64,000 bases of DNA from Levilactobacillus koreensis JCM 16448 (GTDB lineage: Bacteria > Bacillota > Bacilli > Lactobacillales > Lactobacillaceae), in NCBI RefSeq assembly GCF_001435525.1, contig NZ_AZDP01000040.1, forward strand, positions 33,900-97,899, in the 5' to 3' direction. The notes beneath the pieces were generated by a model. It saw nothing but the letters and a program-made list of their open reading frames with translations, made no database searches and was not told the origin of the DNA. Below are positions 18,506 to 27,639 of the stretch, in pieces (position 1 is the first letter of the stretch; every line of letters begins with the position of its first letter). A program made the translations under genes and the position numbers.

Positions 18506-18976
18506 CTAATCACTCTCCTTCTTAAAAGTATCAACAGCCACTTCACAAATAGCCTGATCTTGCTTAACAGCGCCGCCACTAACACCAATGGCACCAATAA
18601 TTTTGCCATCAATCTCTAGAGGAATTCCACCCCCAAAGGAAGTCAGCCGTCCACCCATCATGGTTTCAATCTGATATAGCTCAGCTCCCGGTTGAACTTG
18701 TTCGGATATCTCAATCGTTGGCTGTTTCATTGCTAGCGCAGACCAAGCCTTCTTAGGGGCCAGCGTACTACTTACTAAGTTCGCGTTTGGCATATGATAA
18801 CTCATCTGAAGAACTTGATCATTACGCATAATGGCGATAGTGACACCAATATTGAATTCATCCGCACGTTTCACAGCGGCTTCGATGACTTTCTCCATTT
18901 TATTCAAAGAGAACTGATTCACCTGTTGCTTTGCAATTACTCGTTTAATCACACTGTTTAATTGATCTTCATTCAT
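18506..18976 (-). CDS. HbpS/GlcG-like protein, equivalent of the PduO C-terminal domain
   Basis: The 156-residue protein matches the DUF336/HbpS fold found fused to the C-terminus of PduO in Salmonella. Motifs are AIMRNDQVLQMSYHMPNA, APKKAWSALAMKQPT, and GGIPLEIDGKIIGAIGVSGG. Here it is a separate gene overlapping the pduO stop by 8 bases (ATG at 18976), which suggests translational coupling. It also begins with MNEDQLNSVIKRVIAKQ, an encapsulation-peptide-like helix, so it may enter the shell independently. This domain binds haem or corrinoid in relatives; its exact role is unsettled. Confidence 0.85.
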   Translation of the reverse strand: MNEDQLNSVIKRVIAKQQVNQFSLNKMEKVIEAAVKRADEFNIGVTIAIMRNDQVLQMSYHMPNANLVSSTLAPKKAWSALAMKQPTIEISEQVQPGAELYQIETMMGGRLTSFGGGIPLEIDGKIIGAIGVSGGAVKQDQAICEVAVDTFKKESD

Positions 18977-19556
18977 CTTTACGACCGTCCTCAATTTTTG
19001 AATAGACTTTAATGACCTTCTCAGTAACATCGTCAATCAAATCTTCATAGTCTTCAGACCGAGCCATGATATAAAGAAAATCAGAAAGCCGGTTGACGTA
19101 TCTTTCCAACTCCGGACGAAATTCAATACTTTTAGACAGCTTGACAAATGATCTTTCAGCTCGCCGACAAATGGTTCGACAAACATGGAGTTGGGCACCG
19201 GCCGTGCTCGACCCAGGCAAAATAAAACTATGGATGGGTGGTAGCGCTTGGGTATAGTCATCAATAATCTTTTCCAATGAACGCGTATCGTCATCGGTGA
19301 TGAATTGGCTCTGTTTTAAGAACTTCTCCGTGTCTTTGGTGGCAATTTCACCTTGAAGATAAAACATACGGTATTCAACGGTCTGTAAAATTTTTTTATT
19401 CTTTTCGCTCTTACAGAACTTATCTGCCAGACTGATATTTGCATTCAGTTCGTCAAACGTTCCATATGTTTCTACACGAATTGAATCTTTTTCAACTCGT
19501 AAGCCGTCAAATAGACTTGTCTTACCTTTGTCGCCGCCTTTAGTATAAATAGCCAC
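18969..19556 (-). CDS. pduO: ATP:cob(I)alamin adenosyltransferase, PduO type
   Basis: A 195-residue helical-bundle enzyme that makes adenosylcobalamin, the cofactor of diol dehydratase. The N-terminal ATP loop is YTKGGDKGKTSLF, with TYGTFDELNANISLA and the C-terminal signature ICRRAERSF...YVNRLSDFLYIMAR. It contains only the transferase domain; the usual second domain is in the overlapping downstream gene. It converts imported cobalamin, which fits the absence of B12 synthesis genes and the ECF transporter encoded 15 kb away. Confidence 0.93.
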   Translation of the reverse strand: MAIYTKGGDKGKTSLFDGLRVEKDSIRVETYGTFDELNANISLADKFCKSEKNKKILQTVEYRMFYLQGEIATKDTEKFLKQSQFITDDDTRSLEKIIDDYTQALPPIHSFILPGSSTAGAQLHVCRTICRRAERSFVKLSKSIEFRPELERYVNRLSDFLYIMARSEDYEDLIDDVTEKVIKVYSKIEDGRKDE

Positions 19557-19582
19557 TAAGACTCACCCCTTAACATCAAATT

Positions 19583-19852
19583 CTACTTGTCAAAGCGATC
19601 GATGATGCCAACGATCGTACAGTCATTAACATCCGCCGCATCTCGTTGAGAATCACCATCCGCTCTACGGGCTCCTGCACCTCTAGTGACCAATACGTTG
19701 TCACCAATACCAGCATTAACTGTATCAGATGCAACTTGCTCAAACCGAATTGCTTTTTGGTCCGAATCGATTGGACGAACAATCATCAACTTTTTTCCAA
19801 CTAAAGATGGATCTTTTTGGGTAGATACAACACTACCAATTACTCTAGCCAT
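19583..19852 (-). CDS. pduN: Pentameric shell vertex protein PduN
   Basis: A BMC-P (EutN/CcmL-type) protein of 89 residues that caps the icosahedral vertices. It starts ARVIGSVVSTQKDPSLVGKK and contains the Gly-rich turn GIGDNVLVTRGAGARRAD, typical of the family. The ATG at 19852 lies inside the end of pduM (13-base overlap). One copy suffices to close a shell. Confidence 0.9.
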   Translation of the reverse strand: MARVIGSVVSTQKDPSLVGKKLMIVRPIDSDQKAIRFEQVASDTVNAGIGDNVLVTRGAGARRADGDSQRDAADVNDCTIVGIIDRFDK

Positions 19853-20343
19853 ATACAATTTTCTTCAGTCCTAATCTTTATTTTAATATTCTTCTTATCA
19901 CAGATTTCTAACCCCTCATCGGTCAACGTCTGTCTTACCGTTTTGATTAAGACGGCGCTATCCGGCAAAGTAGCAATCTCTCTTCTAGAAATAATCTTGT
20001 GATAACTTCCTACAATAAGCGAATTACGACCAATGATAAATTTGATCGGCCAGTCTAAGACCATTGCTCGAGGAATAAAATTAATGATGTGTGCATTGAC
20101 TTTTAAGTAAAAACAAACACCGTAATTGATACCGTTTAATACCCACAATACCGAGGCATTATCCGTCTTTAACGAATAGAGATCCTTGATAAACTGAATA
20201 GAAACGTCATCCAATATGACGCTGCCATAGTCAATAAACACCTGCTTATCCTGTGGAGATGGCAACTCATTAAGGGAAAGAATTGTGTTCGCAGTTTGTC
20301 TTTCCTTTAATTTCGCAATAACTTTTTGAACTAAGTCATCCAT
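19840..20343 (-). CDS. pduM: Metabolosome structural protein PduM
   Basis: The 167-residue protein matches PduM in size, position (before pduN), and its N-terminal helix MDDLVQKVIAKLKERQ, which resembles an encapsulation peptide. PduM is needed for proper shell assembly in Salmonella but its biochemistry is unknown. ATG 20343 follows GGAGGTG; an in-frame GTG two codons upstream overlaps that site. It directly follows pduJ by 36 bases, leaving no room for pduL, which normally sits here. Confidence 0.82.
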   Translation of the reverse strand: MDDLVQKVIAKLKERQTANTILSLNELPSPQDKQVFIDYGSVILDDVSIQFIKDLYSLKTDNASVLWVLNGINYGVCFYLKVNAHIINFIPRAMVLDWPIKFIIGRNSLIVGSYHKIISRREIATLPDSAVLIKTVRQTLTDEGLEICDKKNIKIKIRTEENCIWLE

Positions 20344-20379
20344 CAGCACACCTCCAGCCCATTAAATATAATTAGATTG

Positions 20380-20670
20380 TTATTCGGCAGTAGTATCCGC
20401 AACAACCGGTAAGATATTTTCAACTTCACTATGTGGACGAGGGATAACGTATGATGAAACCACTTCACCAACAGATTGTGCTGCTTGGAGTCCTGCATCA
20501 ACTGCAGACTTTACGGCCCCAACATCTCCACGAATCATAACCGTAACCAAACCAGCACCAATTTTTTCTTGGCCGGTCAATTGAACGTTAGCGGCCTTGA
20601 CCATGGCATCCGCAGCCTCAATCGAAGGTACTAATCCTCTAGTTTCAATCATTCCCAAAGCATTATTCAT
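20380..20670 (-). CDS. pduJ: Shell hexamer protein PduJ
   Basis: A 96-residue BMC-H protein: [45 protein letters not shown], then [16 protein letters not shown]. It is nearly identical to PduA of this locus, differing mainly at the N-terminus and the tail VVADTTAE. It forms a main facet tile with a small-molecule pore. The K-before-J order is characteristic of lactobacilli. Confidence 0.95.
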   Translation of the reverse strand: MNNALGMIETRGLVPSIEAADAMVKAANVQLTGQEKIGAGLVTVMIRGDVGAVKSAVDAGLQAAQSVGEVVSSYVIPRPHSEVENILPVVADTTAE

Positions 20671-20682
20671 TTATTCTTCCTC

Positions 20683-21324
20683 CTAGTTCTTGTTGGGTTT
20701 ATCCTTTTTATTCAATTCAGCTTTCTTCTCCAGCTCATTGTAGTGAATGCACTTGTTATGCGGTTCACCCAATTTACGAGGACACTTTGGATCACCACAT
20801 AAATTACAAGTAACCCGATCGCTAGGTTGATCATCGTCAGACGCACTACTTGCTTGCGTCTTAGAATCATCACTTTCACTGGTTCTTGCCGTCTTTACAT
20901 GGGACTCAATTGACACCTTTTGTACCACATTTTGAGTCTTGACAACCTTATGCTCAGGATGTGGCCCAAACATGGCAGACTCTTTCATTGACCCATCTGG
21001 ATTGTATTTTTCAGGATTAAATCCTTGTGGTGCCACATCACTGGCGCCTGAACTCCCTAATCTATTCAACCCATCAGCCGGACTACCAATTACCAGGCCA
21101 GCAATATATTCTTTTGGCAAAGTCTGCTTGACAGTTTCAACAGCAACGTTCAACGCAGCTATGTCACCCGTAAACTCTAGCGTAATCCAACCATTTTCAG
21201 CATTACGAATTCTGCTAAGTTTAACGTCGCTTGTTTTTAACATGCGATCAGCGGCAACAGTTGCGCTGGACAGTCCGTTACATTCTACATATCCTAACGC
21301 TTCCATAATTTTATCCCCATTCAT
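20683..21324 (-). CDS. pduK: Shell protein PduK, BMC-H with C-terminal Cys cluster
   Basis: The protein has a BMC-H domain (about residues 7-95; EALGYVECNGLSSATVAADRM) and a long polar linker rich in Ser, Asp and Lys. It ends in a cysteine motif, CNLCGDPKC then Cys after ten residues, near residues 174-193, which in PduK relatives binds an Fe-S cluster. It begins at ATG 21324, overlapping the pduH stop as ATGA; a second ATG at 21306 is possible. It may pass electrons or organise shell and cargo. Confidence 0.9.
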   Translation of the reverse strand: MNGDKIMEALGYVECNGLSSATVAADRMLKTSDVKLSRIRNAENGWITLEFTGDIAALNVAVETVKQTLPKEYIAGLVIGSPADGLNRLGSSGASDVAPQGFNPEKYNPDGSMKESAMFGPHPEHKVVKTQNVVQKVSIESHVKTARTSESDDSKTQASSASDDDQPSDRVTCNLCGDPKCPRKLGEPHNKCIHYNELEKKAELNKKDKPNKN

Positions 21325-21674
21325 GATAATTTCTTAAAGGGTATCCCCTTTACTAACCGAGCGGCGTTGGCTCCCAGCATTCGTAACTTCGACGCATCAT
21401 CAATCGTCACATCAAACAATGGTTCATGTTCCGGCAGATTCTTGTAGTGAATCACATAGCGATGATTGTCGTACGCAATTCCTACCGACAACCTGGAGGA
21501 TAACGCTGCCTGATATGCCCGAGAAACAATGTCACTAACTGCAATAACTTGCATCGAGCTCGGGATCTGCTCCTCTTCAATACCATTCAAGAGCGGCTGT
21601 AATTGAGCCTGTGCAACGGTAGCCTCACCGTCTACACCAATGACGATTGTTGGACGTTCAAGAGTATCAGCCAT
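21321..21674 (-). CDS. pduH: Diol dehydratase reactivase small subunit
   Basis: The 117-residue PduH/DdrB-type protein has IVIGVDGEATVAQAQLQPLLNG, then EEEQIPSSMQV and a VRLV-like C-terminus. With PduG it swaps damaged cobalamin out of inactivated diol dehydratase at the cost of ATP. It overlaps the pduG stop by 8 bases and its own stop overlaps pduK, so the genes are translationally coupled. Confidence 0.9.
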   Translation of the reverse strand: MADTLERPTIVIGVDGEATVAQAQLQPLLNGIEEEQIPSSMQVIAVSDIVSRAYQAALSSRLSVGIAYDNHRYVIHYKNLPEHEPLFDVTIDDASKLRMLGANAARLVKGIPFKKLS

Positions 21675-23511
21675 TGCTCAGCCTTCTCTCTTCAGCGTAG
21701 CGAAGAACCAGCCCAGTAGCAACAGCATTTCGTGGTCCCATAATGCCACGAACATTTCCACGACCAGAGACCAAGTTATAGTGCGCCAATTCATCCGTAA
21801 CCAATTGTGGAATTTCAAAGTCCAGCGCCGATCCTCCAACGATGACTACAAACGGAATATCCCGAATGTTTCCCGTTGGACTGACATATCTTAGGGCCCG
21901 AATGGCATTCGTCACAAACACACGCTTCTTAGCACTTTGCCGAACTAACTTGATCTTTTCAATGCTTGGATTACCCGTAACTGGTTCATAACCGTCTGGC
22001 TTGATGACCACAATTCGGGCAAACAATTCGGAAGGTAACGGATGCTCAAAGAACTGAACAGAACCATCTTCATGCCGTAACTGAAAGAGATTTTCGACCT
22101 TAGCTAATGGATAACGTTTAATATCCTCCGCTAAGTAAGGATCAGACAAACCCAGTTCGGAATTGATAATCATAGTGACCATATCACCGGCACCAGCAAG
22201 ATGAATCGCAATCATCTTATCTTCCTTGTCGATAATGGACGCGTCCGTAGATCCGGCCCCAAAATCAAGAATTGCAATCGGCTTAGACGTACCGGGCGTT
22301 GTCAATGCACCATGAATGGCTGACTCGACCTCTGCACCACCAATTTCAACCTTAACATTGAGTTCCTTCTCAATTAGCTTAGCAATCACTTCCATCTGCA
22401 AATGATCAGACTTAACCATCGCAGCAATCCCAACGGCAGATTCGTTCAAGAACTCTCCCGCTAAGCCCCCAGTGACTTTTACTGGAACTTGTGTATCGAT
22501 TGCCAGCAGATCTTGAATCGCAACATCCTTATTTTGCTTGCCAGTCAGAGTCGCCATCGTTTGACGAACCTTTTCCAGCATACCACCAATGTTTGTCCCC
22601 GATTCCCCGGTAATATCCTTGATGTGGCGGAAATTGGAAACCTTTTTCATAATTGCGTCAGCACCCCTTGAGACACCAACTTCTTCTTTTCCAGTCTCAC
22701 CATCAATGATAATTTTACCAGCAGGAATCACACGAGCCTTAACATCACCCGCTGGTGTCTTAATGACGACCGCCGAACGGTTGCCAATCAGAGCCCGTGA
22801 AACGGGAACAATATTTCTAGTTTCTTCAGAATCAAGGTTGAACAACGTCGCAATCCCATATGGATTAGCTAATTGGGAAATAACTTGTCCTGGTCCAGCC
22901 ACTTCAACGGCAGCCAACATTCGAACCGGCACCTTATCAATCAAAGCCACTTCATCGACAATTGGAATTTGCTTTTTCAGCCGATTATCAACAAGAACAG
23001 CATCGTCATTTTGTAGAATGGCCGCCGTTACATCGTAACCAGCATCGATGTAAGCATTGATTAACTTAGCACAATTTTCAAAGTCGAGCTCTTTGGGGAC
23101 AATTACAATATAGCTACGACTCTTATCGCTCTCTCTAGCTAAATCTAAAATTGGAATTGTAATCCCAGACGCTGTTCCCATGCCACCTGGTGTGTCAGGA
23201 TTATGGCCAATCATGGTTGATTCGGTGACAATTGTCTCCGTAATCGTTTCCATGGCCACGTCCCCGATAACCGGAGTGGCTTCGTTAATTCTAATTAAAT
23301 CAATATCACTAATTGATAAATTAGTCTTATCTAACACCTGGTTGATTGAATCACGAATACCAACTAGATTTTCCTTGGTACCCTTAATACCTGTTGTTGC
23401 AGCTATCCCTGATCCAATAAAATTTGCCTCTCCACTATCGGAAACATTAGCTAGTGCAACTTCAGTTGACGAGTTGCCAATATCAACGCCAATCACATTT
23501 TTCATTGCCAT
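21667..23511 (-). CDS. pduG: Diol dehydratase reactivase large subunit
   Basis: The 614-residue actin-like ATPase matches DdrA/PduG. The first phosphate loop is GVDIGNSSTEVALA and the second is ILDFGAGSTDASII near residue 413, with PGGMGTASG and GGLAGEFLNESAVGIAAMV segments. It reactivates PduCDE after glycerol or O2 inactivation. Length equals the family. ATG 23511 is used; another ATG two codons inside is possible. It lies 26 bases after pduE. Confidence 0.94.
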   Translation of the reverse strand: MAMKNVIGVDIGNSSTEVALANVSDSGEANFIGSGIAATTGIKGTKENLVGIRDSINQVLDKTNLSISDIDLIRINEATPVIGDVAMETITETIVTESTMIGHNPDTPGGMGTASGITIPILDLARESDKSRSYIVIVPKELDFENCAKLINAYIDAGYDVTAAILQNDDAVLVDNRLKKQIPIVDEVALIDKVPVRMLAAVEVAGPGQVISQLANPYGIATLFNLDSEETRNIVPVSRALIGNRSAVVIKTPAGDVKARVIPAGKIIIDGETGKEEVGVSRGADAIMKKVSNFRHIKDITGESGTNIGGMLEKVRQTMATLTGKQNKDVAIQDLLAIDTQVPVKVTGGLAGEFLNESAVGIAAMVKSDHLQMEVIAKLIEKELNVKVEIGGAEVESAIHGALTTPGTSKPIAILDFGAGSTDASIIDKEDKMIAIHLAGAGDMVTMIINSELGLSDPYLAEDIKRYPLAKVENLFQLRHEDGSVQFFEHPLPSELFARIVVIKPDGYEPVTGNPSIEKIKLVRQSAKKRVFVTNAIRALRYVSPTGNIRDIPFVVIVGGSALDFEIPQLVTDELAHYNLVSGRGNVRGIMGPRNAVATGLVLRYAEERRLSNG

Positions 23512-23537
23512 GCCTAAACACCCTTTTTCGACTTTTC

Positions 23538-24062
23538 CTACTTATCTCCTTTAAGCTTCTTACGGCTTTCGTAGTATTTTGCGGCTTCTTCAAACCATGC
23601 CGCACAAATATTAGCATCATACTTTGTCCGTAATTCATTGGCGATACTCAGGAGTTCGTCCTTAGAAGAACGGTATGGCCGTAACGCATTGTACATTTCC
23701 AGCAACCGATCATCAGGAATCTTAGTCAACTCTGCCGCACGGTCAAAGTTCATTTGTAACGTCTTCCGTCCAGCATCACCGGCAACATCGCCTTGCATCT
23801 TAAGCGCTTCGGCCGTGATCCGCAAATCTTTACGGTCAACGCGATTATTTTGAATATCATCAAGGGTGATATCATTCAATGGTTTCCCAGAAGGCGTTCT
23901 AATGATATCCCGGTGCTTTTCATATAATGGATAATCCTTGACACCATACTGCTTACCGTCACTAACGCTGGTACTCGATGAATTAGTTGACCCAGTAGAC
24001 GCGGTATCAGAATTATTAACCTGCTTTAAAATGTTTGCAACTAAATCGTTAATATCGCTCAT
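23538..24062 (-). CDS. pduE: Diol dehydratase small subunit
   Basis: A 174-residue gamma subunit of the B12-dependent propanediol/glycerol dehydratase. The N-terminal MSDINDLVANILKQV helix followed by a Ser/Thr-rich linker is an encapsulation-like extension, and the body contains DYPLYEKHRDIIRTPSGKPLNDITLDD, the family core. It lies 12 bases after pduD. Confidence 0.94.
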   Translation of the reverse strand: MSDINDLVANILKQVNNSDTASTGSTNSSSTSVSDGKQYGVKDYPLYEKHRDIIRTPSGKPLNDITLDDIQNNRVDRKDLRITAEALKMQGDVAGDAGRKTLQMNFDRAAELTKIPDDRLLEMYNALRPYRSSKDELLSIANELRTKYDANICAAWFEEAAKYYESRKKLKGDK

Positions 24063-24074
24063 TGATACCTCTCC

Positions 24075-24773
24075 TTAAAATGTGACTTTAATCTCTTCCG
24101 CTGGCTTACCAGGAACAACCTGATGCGTCTCACGAATATGTAAGATGGCAGAGATTGCTTGGAAGTTGGGCCGAGCCATTTGGTCGTTTGGTTGTGAAAC
24201 AGGCTCTGGAGAATCACCCTTTGCATAACGAGCCGCATTTTTACCGATTTGACGGAACATCTTGGCATCGATAACGGGCGCCTCTGGGAACAATTCCAAG
24301 TTGTTTAAAGCTTCTTGGTCCTTCTGATGAATAATTACAGTCCCTTTTGACTGAATCCCAACAGAGATTCCAGAACCTGACAGGTGATCAGCTTCTACGG
24401 CCATGAATGAAACGTCAGAGGTATCGTAGGCTTTAATGACCCGTGCCTTCAGTCCTTCTTCTTCAATTCCAGCAATAATTTGGCGTAATGCTTCTTGATG
24501 GGAAACGCCAGATTCGGTCTTAGTCAACACCGTCGCAAAGGCAGGCGCAACAGCAATCACGATTTCATCCTTAGAATAGCCCGGCTTAGCTAAACCAACT
24601 GATTGGAACCAAGAAACGTTCTTTTCTGGAACTGCATCCCCATTGTATGAAGCGCTTTCAGAAGTAGCTACAGCACTGCCATTCTTCTGAAAATCAATGG
24701 TTTGATCAGTTTGCGTTTGTGCTAAAACTTCACGGACAATTTTACGAACTAAGTTTTCATCAATTTCAGTCAT
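24075..24773 (-). CDS. pduD: Diol dehydratase medium subunit with targeting peptide
   Basis: The 232-residue beta subunit binds the cobalamin face together with PduC. MTEIDENLVRKIVREVLAQ at the N-terminus is the classic shell-targeting helix, followed by a linker to about residue 50. The body includes KPGYSKDEIVIAVAPAFATVLTKTESGVSH, SGSGISVGIQSKGT, and LELFPEAPVID. It lies 16 bases after pduC. Confidence 0.95.
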   Translation of the reverse strand: MTEIDENLVRKIVREVLAQTQTDQTIDFQKNGSAVATSESASYNGDAVPEKNVSWFQSVGLAKPGYSKDEIVIAVAPAFATVLTKTESGVSHQEALRQIIAGIEEEGLKARVIKAYDTSDVSFMAVEADHLSGSGISVGIQSKGTVIIHQKDQEALNNLELFPEAPVIDAKMFRQIGKNAARYAKGDSPEPVSQPNDQMARPNFQAISAILHIRETHQVVPGKPAEEIKVTF

Positions 24774-24789
24774 AAAAATACCTCCTCCC

Positions 24790-26466
24790 TTACATATCGA
24801 AGTGTTCTGGATCGATAACTTGTGGAATATCCGTTACCTTTTTCCATTCTTCAGGATCATCGTAAAGACGGTAACCAGTACCTGGTCCTTGGTAGTCATT
24901 TCCTTCGTTAACAGCGGATTCAACGTGCCACTTGTCATCGAAAATAGCAGACGTCTGGAGATAATCCCCAACAACCTTTTGCTTTTGAAGGTTCAAAATG
25001 GCTTCCGCAACATCTTTAACATCACCATCAACCAGTGCCTTGATAACGTCAACAGCGGTAATTCCTCTGTCCATCATATCCTGAGCAGCCTTCATATCAG
25101 CAACCTTATCACGTTTAGGCATGTCTTCATGGACATCAGCATAAGTTGCAGCTTCAACTTCTTCATCGGTAATAGCAGGTAAGCCTAAACCTTTAAAGAC
25201 GATTTGCAATGACTTGGCAGCCTTCCGACGAACGTTAATGGCATCCTCTTCTTTAATTGAATGAATCCCAAATGATTGGCCATAATCCCGCGATAAGAAG
25301 TGAATGTCATCGTAGTCATAAACATCTTCGTTAGAACCAGCAAACGTGTTATCTGGGTTTGGTTCAGCACCAAATCCTGAACAGATAAAGTCAGTCCCAC
25401 CAATGAATTGTCCCATAAAACGCCAAGTCCGACGCATTGAGGAATGCGAGAATGATTGGTCACTCCCAGTTGCAGCTTCCAGGTCATACATCATGCACAA
25501 AAGGTTTTCGCCTAAGACTTCACGCAATCCATTTGGAACGGCCGTTGGAATTGAGATACAACTGAGTGACCCATTTTGCAAGCCTTGAACACCAGAAGCC
25601 TTCGATAGTAAGATGCAACGTGCTTCCAAGTACAGCATCGACTTGCCTTCTGGATAGCCCATCAAAACTTCAGAACCAGACCCAGATGTAAACCGCATCT
25701 TAATCCCACGAGAAGCATAGCAAGATGCTAAGAATCCTTTAGACCAAGGTGTATCGTCACCATCGGTAAATGACCGGTCAGTCCCGTAAACAGAGATGGT
25801 TTCGGCATAAGAGGTCAAGCCCCGCATCCCTAATTGTAATTCAGTTGCTTCATCAACGGAACATTGGTGAAGAACACCAGGCCGACCAGTTTGTGAACCA
25901 ACCAATACTGAAAGTGCATTGAAAGACGCATCCCGACTAACAGCAGTGGTCGTTTCTTCTTCAGCGAAGCCTCTCAAGGCAGCTTCAGCAGCATCAGCAG
26001 CTAATTCGACTGGATTATCGATATAGTTGGTAACATGACTTTGATTAGCTGGCTTACGCCGTTCACGCATTTTCTTGGCACCCATGATCATTTCACCAAA
26101 ATCAAGCTGACAAATAACATCTTGACCTTTGGCAGGCGTCATAGCCGTCGTGTACTTCAGGACTTCTTCGTGAGAAACGTTAGGGTCGATTAACATCTTA
26201 GCGATCTTAGCGGAGTCCGTTGCCATTACTTTTTCAGCATTTTCAATGTTGATTCCGTAATTAGCAATGTACATGTCAATCAAATCAAAGTCTTCGCGCT
26301 TTTTCCCGTCCATTTCGGTAATGACTCCATTTTCAACCTTGACACTTGGTTCGGGATCATTAGGACTCTTCATCGCAACGAATCCTTCTTCAGGCCACTC
26401 TTTAACAATGACATCTTTGTTGATTGGACGCTGTTCTAGCTTTTCAAATCTTTTTTGACGTTTCAT
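24790..26466 (-). CDS. pduC: Diol dehydratase large subunit, adenosylcobalamin-dependent
   Basis: The 558-residue TIM-barrel catalytic subunit converts a vicinal diol to the aldehyde or ketone by radical chemistry. Active-site segments are kept: HVTNYIDNP, EEETTTAVSR, SYAETISVYGTD, GLQNGSLSC, DQSFSHSSMRR, ICSGFGAEPNPDN. Several differ from the canonical enzyme as I recall it from Klebsiella and standard Lactobacillus PduC: Val to Leu in NGSVSC, Asp to Ser after FSHS, Tyr to Asp in VARYAPFNA, and changes in SSGYSAVPN. These lie near the diol pocket and hint at a changed substrate. The ribosome-binding site GGAGG precedes the ATG. Confidence 0.95.
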   Translation of the reverse strand: MKRQKRFEKLEQRPINKDVIVKEWPEEGFVAMKSPNDPEPSVKVENGVITEMDGKKREDFDLIDMYIANYGINIENAEKVMATDSAKIAKMLIDPNVSHEEVLKYTTAMTPAKGQDVICQLDFGEMIMGAKKMRERRKPANQSHVTNYIDNPVELAADAAEAALRGFAEEETTTAVSRDASFNALSVLVGSQTGRPGVLHQCSVDEATELQLGMRGLTSYAETISVYGTDRSFTDGDDTPWSKGFLASCYASRGIKMRFTSGSGSEVLMGYPEGKSMLYLEARCILLSKASGVQGLQNGSLSCISIPTAVPNGLREVLGENLLCMMYDLEAATGSDQSFSHSSMRRTWRFMGQFIGGTDFICSGFGAEPNPDNTFAGSNEDVYDYDDIHFLSRDYGQSFGIHSIKEEDAINVRRKAAKSLQIVFKGLGLPAITDEEVEAATYADVHEDMPKRDKVADMKAAQDMMDRGITAVDVIKALVDGDVKDVAEAILNLQKQKVVGDYLQTSAIFDDKWHVESAVNEGNDYQGPGTGYRLYDDPEEWKKVTDIPQVIDPEHFDM

Positions 26467-26493
26467 TAAGTAATCCTCCTTAGAATAAAGTTT

Positions 26494-27210
26494 TTACTGA
26501 ATGTAGGAGGGATAATCATTTGATGGCTTATCTCCCATTTGTCCCAGCAACTCTAGTCCACGCTCACGAGCAGCAATGACAGCTTGACGAACTGCACCCG
26601 ATTCACCACTAATGGTCAACGTCCCTTCGTTGGAAGGACTGCCGTTATGACTTGGCGTTGCCACCGAAATGATGTTTACACCGGCAGTCTTTAATGCTGT
26701 ATCCGCCATGACAATACCAATTGCCGCAGGACAAGCATTGATGATTCCAAAGGCTTTACCCTCTTCAGCACCCAATGCTTCAGTCAAACAGCCAGCAGCT
26801 CGAGCAGTGTACTGTAATTCCACGTAGCCGGCATCGTTGCCATACACATCGCCAAAGTAGTGATGCAGGTTTTCAAAAGTTACCTTAATCGCTTCACGTA
26901 CATCGGATGGATCATAACCACCAATGACGATCATGCAACCTTGTCCCCCGCCACCTTTGGTATCATTCGTCCATTCAACGTCAATCACTTCAGTATTAGT
27001 AGACTTAATCCCCTCATCCATTGAGAAGAGCTGTGGGCCACCACCTGTACGGTCACTGACGATTCCAATTACTGAATAGTGCTTTTTTACGTGCATTTTT
27101 TCCAGGAGCTCTGGATCTACGTTGGGAATACATAACCCAATTGTATCCCCAGCTGCATCAGCACCCACGAACTCCGGTGCGACACTGGTGGAATTCAAAA
27201 AGTCAATCAT
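26494..27210 (-). CDS. pduB: Tandem-BMC shell protein PduB
   Basis: The 238-residue trimeric shell protein has two BMC domains (about 25-125 and 130-232). It begins MIDFLNSTSVAPEFVGA, the PduB N-terminus shown in other bacteria to link shell and cargo. I choose ATG 27210, which has AGGGGGC upstream; an open frame to 27249 lacks a ribosome-binding site. GESGAVRQAVIAARERGLELL marks the second domain. It is the second gene of the operon, after an attenuator-like hairpin. Confidence 0.94.
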   Translation of the reverse strand: MIDFLNSTSVAPEFVGADAAGDTIGLCIPNVDPELLEKMHVKKHYSVIGIVSDRTGGGPQLFSMDEGIKSTNTEVIDVEWTNDTKGGGGQGCMIVIGGYDPSDVREAIKVTFENLHHYFGDVYGNDAGYVELQYTARAAGCLTEALGAEEGKAFGIINACPAAIGIVMADTALKTAGVNIISVATPSHNGSPSNEGTLTISGESGAVRQAVIAARERGLELLGQMGDKPSNDYPSYIQ

Positions 27211-27274
27211 AAGACTGCCCCCTAATATTTTGTAACGGAGAATTTTCAATTAAATTGCTTATTACTAATAAAAA

Positions 27275-27312
27275 GGTTCTTATTTGTCCTCCACTCAAAC
27301 AAAATAAGAACC
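27275..27312 (-). terminator. Attenuator-like hairpin between pduA and pduB
   Basis: GGTTCTTATTT and AAATAAGAACC form an 11-base perfect stem followed on the minus strand by TTTTT. Placed after the first shell gene, it would raise PduA relative to downstream genes or protect the pduA mRNA end. Confidence 0.7.
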
Positions 27313-27330
27313 AATTTTAATGACTATTCT

Positions 27331-27609
27331 TTATTCTTTGTGTGGAAGAATTTTCTCAACATCCGTATGTGGACGTGGGATGACATAACTGGAAACAACT
27401 TCACCGACGTTCCCTGCAGCCTGAACCCCTGCGTCTACAGCTGCCTTAACAGCTCCAACGTCACCACGAACCATGGCAGTTACAAGACCGGCACCAATTT
27501 TCTGTTGGCCGATTAAGGCAACGTTCGCAGCTTTAACCATTGCATCTGCTGCTTCAATTGAAGGTACTAAACCTCTCGTTTCAATCATACCAAGCGCTTC
27601 TTGTTCCAT
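27331..27609 (-). CDS. pduA: Shell hexamer protein PduA
   Basis: A 92-residue BMC-H protein: [61 protein letters not shown]. It is the first gene of the operon with AGGAGGC before the ATG, and it is followed by an attenuator-like hairpin. It forms the main facet tile and diol pore. Confidence 0.96.
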   Translation of the reverse strand: MEQEALGMIETRGLVPSIEAADAMVKAANVALIGQQKIGAGLVTAMVRGDVGAVKAAVDAGVQAAGNVGEVVSSYVIPRPHTDVEKILPHKE

Positions 27610-27639
27610 AAAGAAAGCCTCCTAATGTCAGTATGCGTT

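Noticed and set aside
20344..20380. A hidden or frameshifted pduL between pduJ and pduM
   Set aside because: Only about 36 bases separate the genes, so there is no room for even a remnant.
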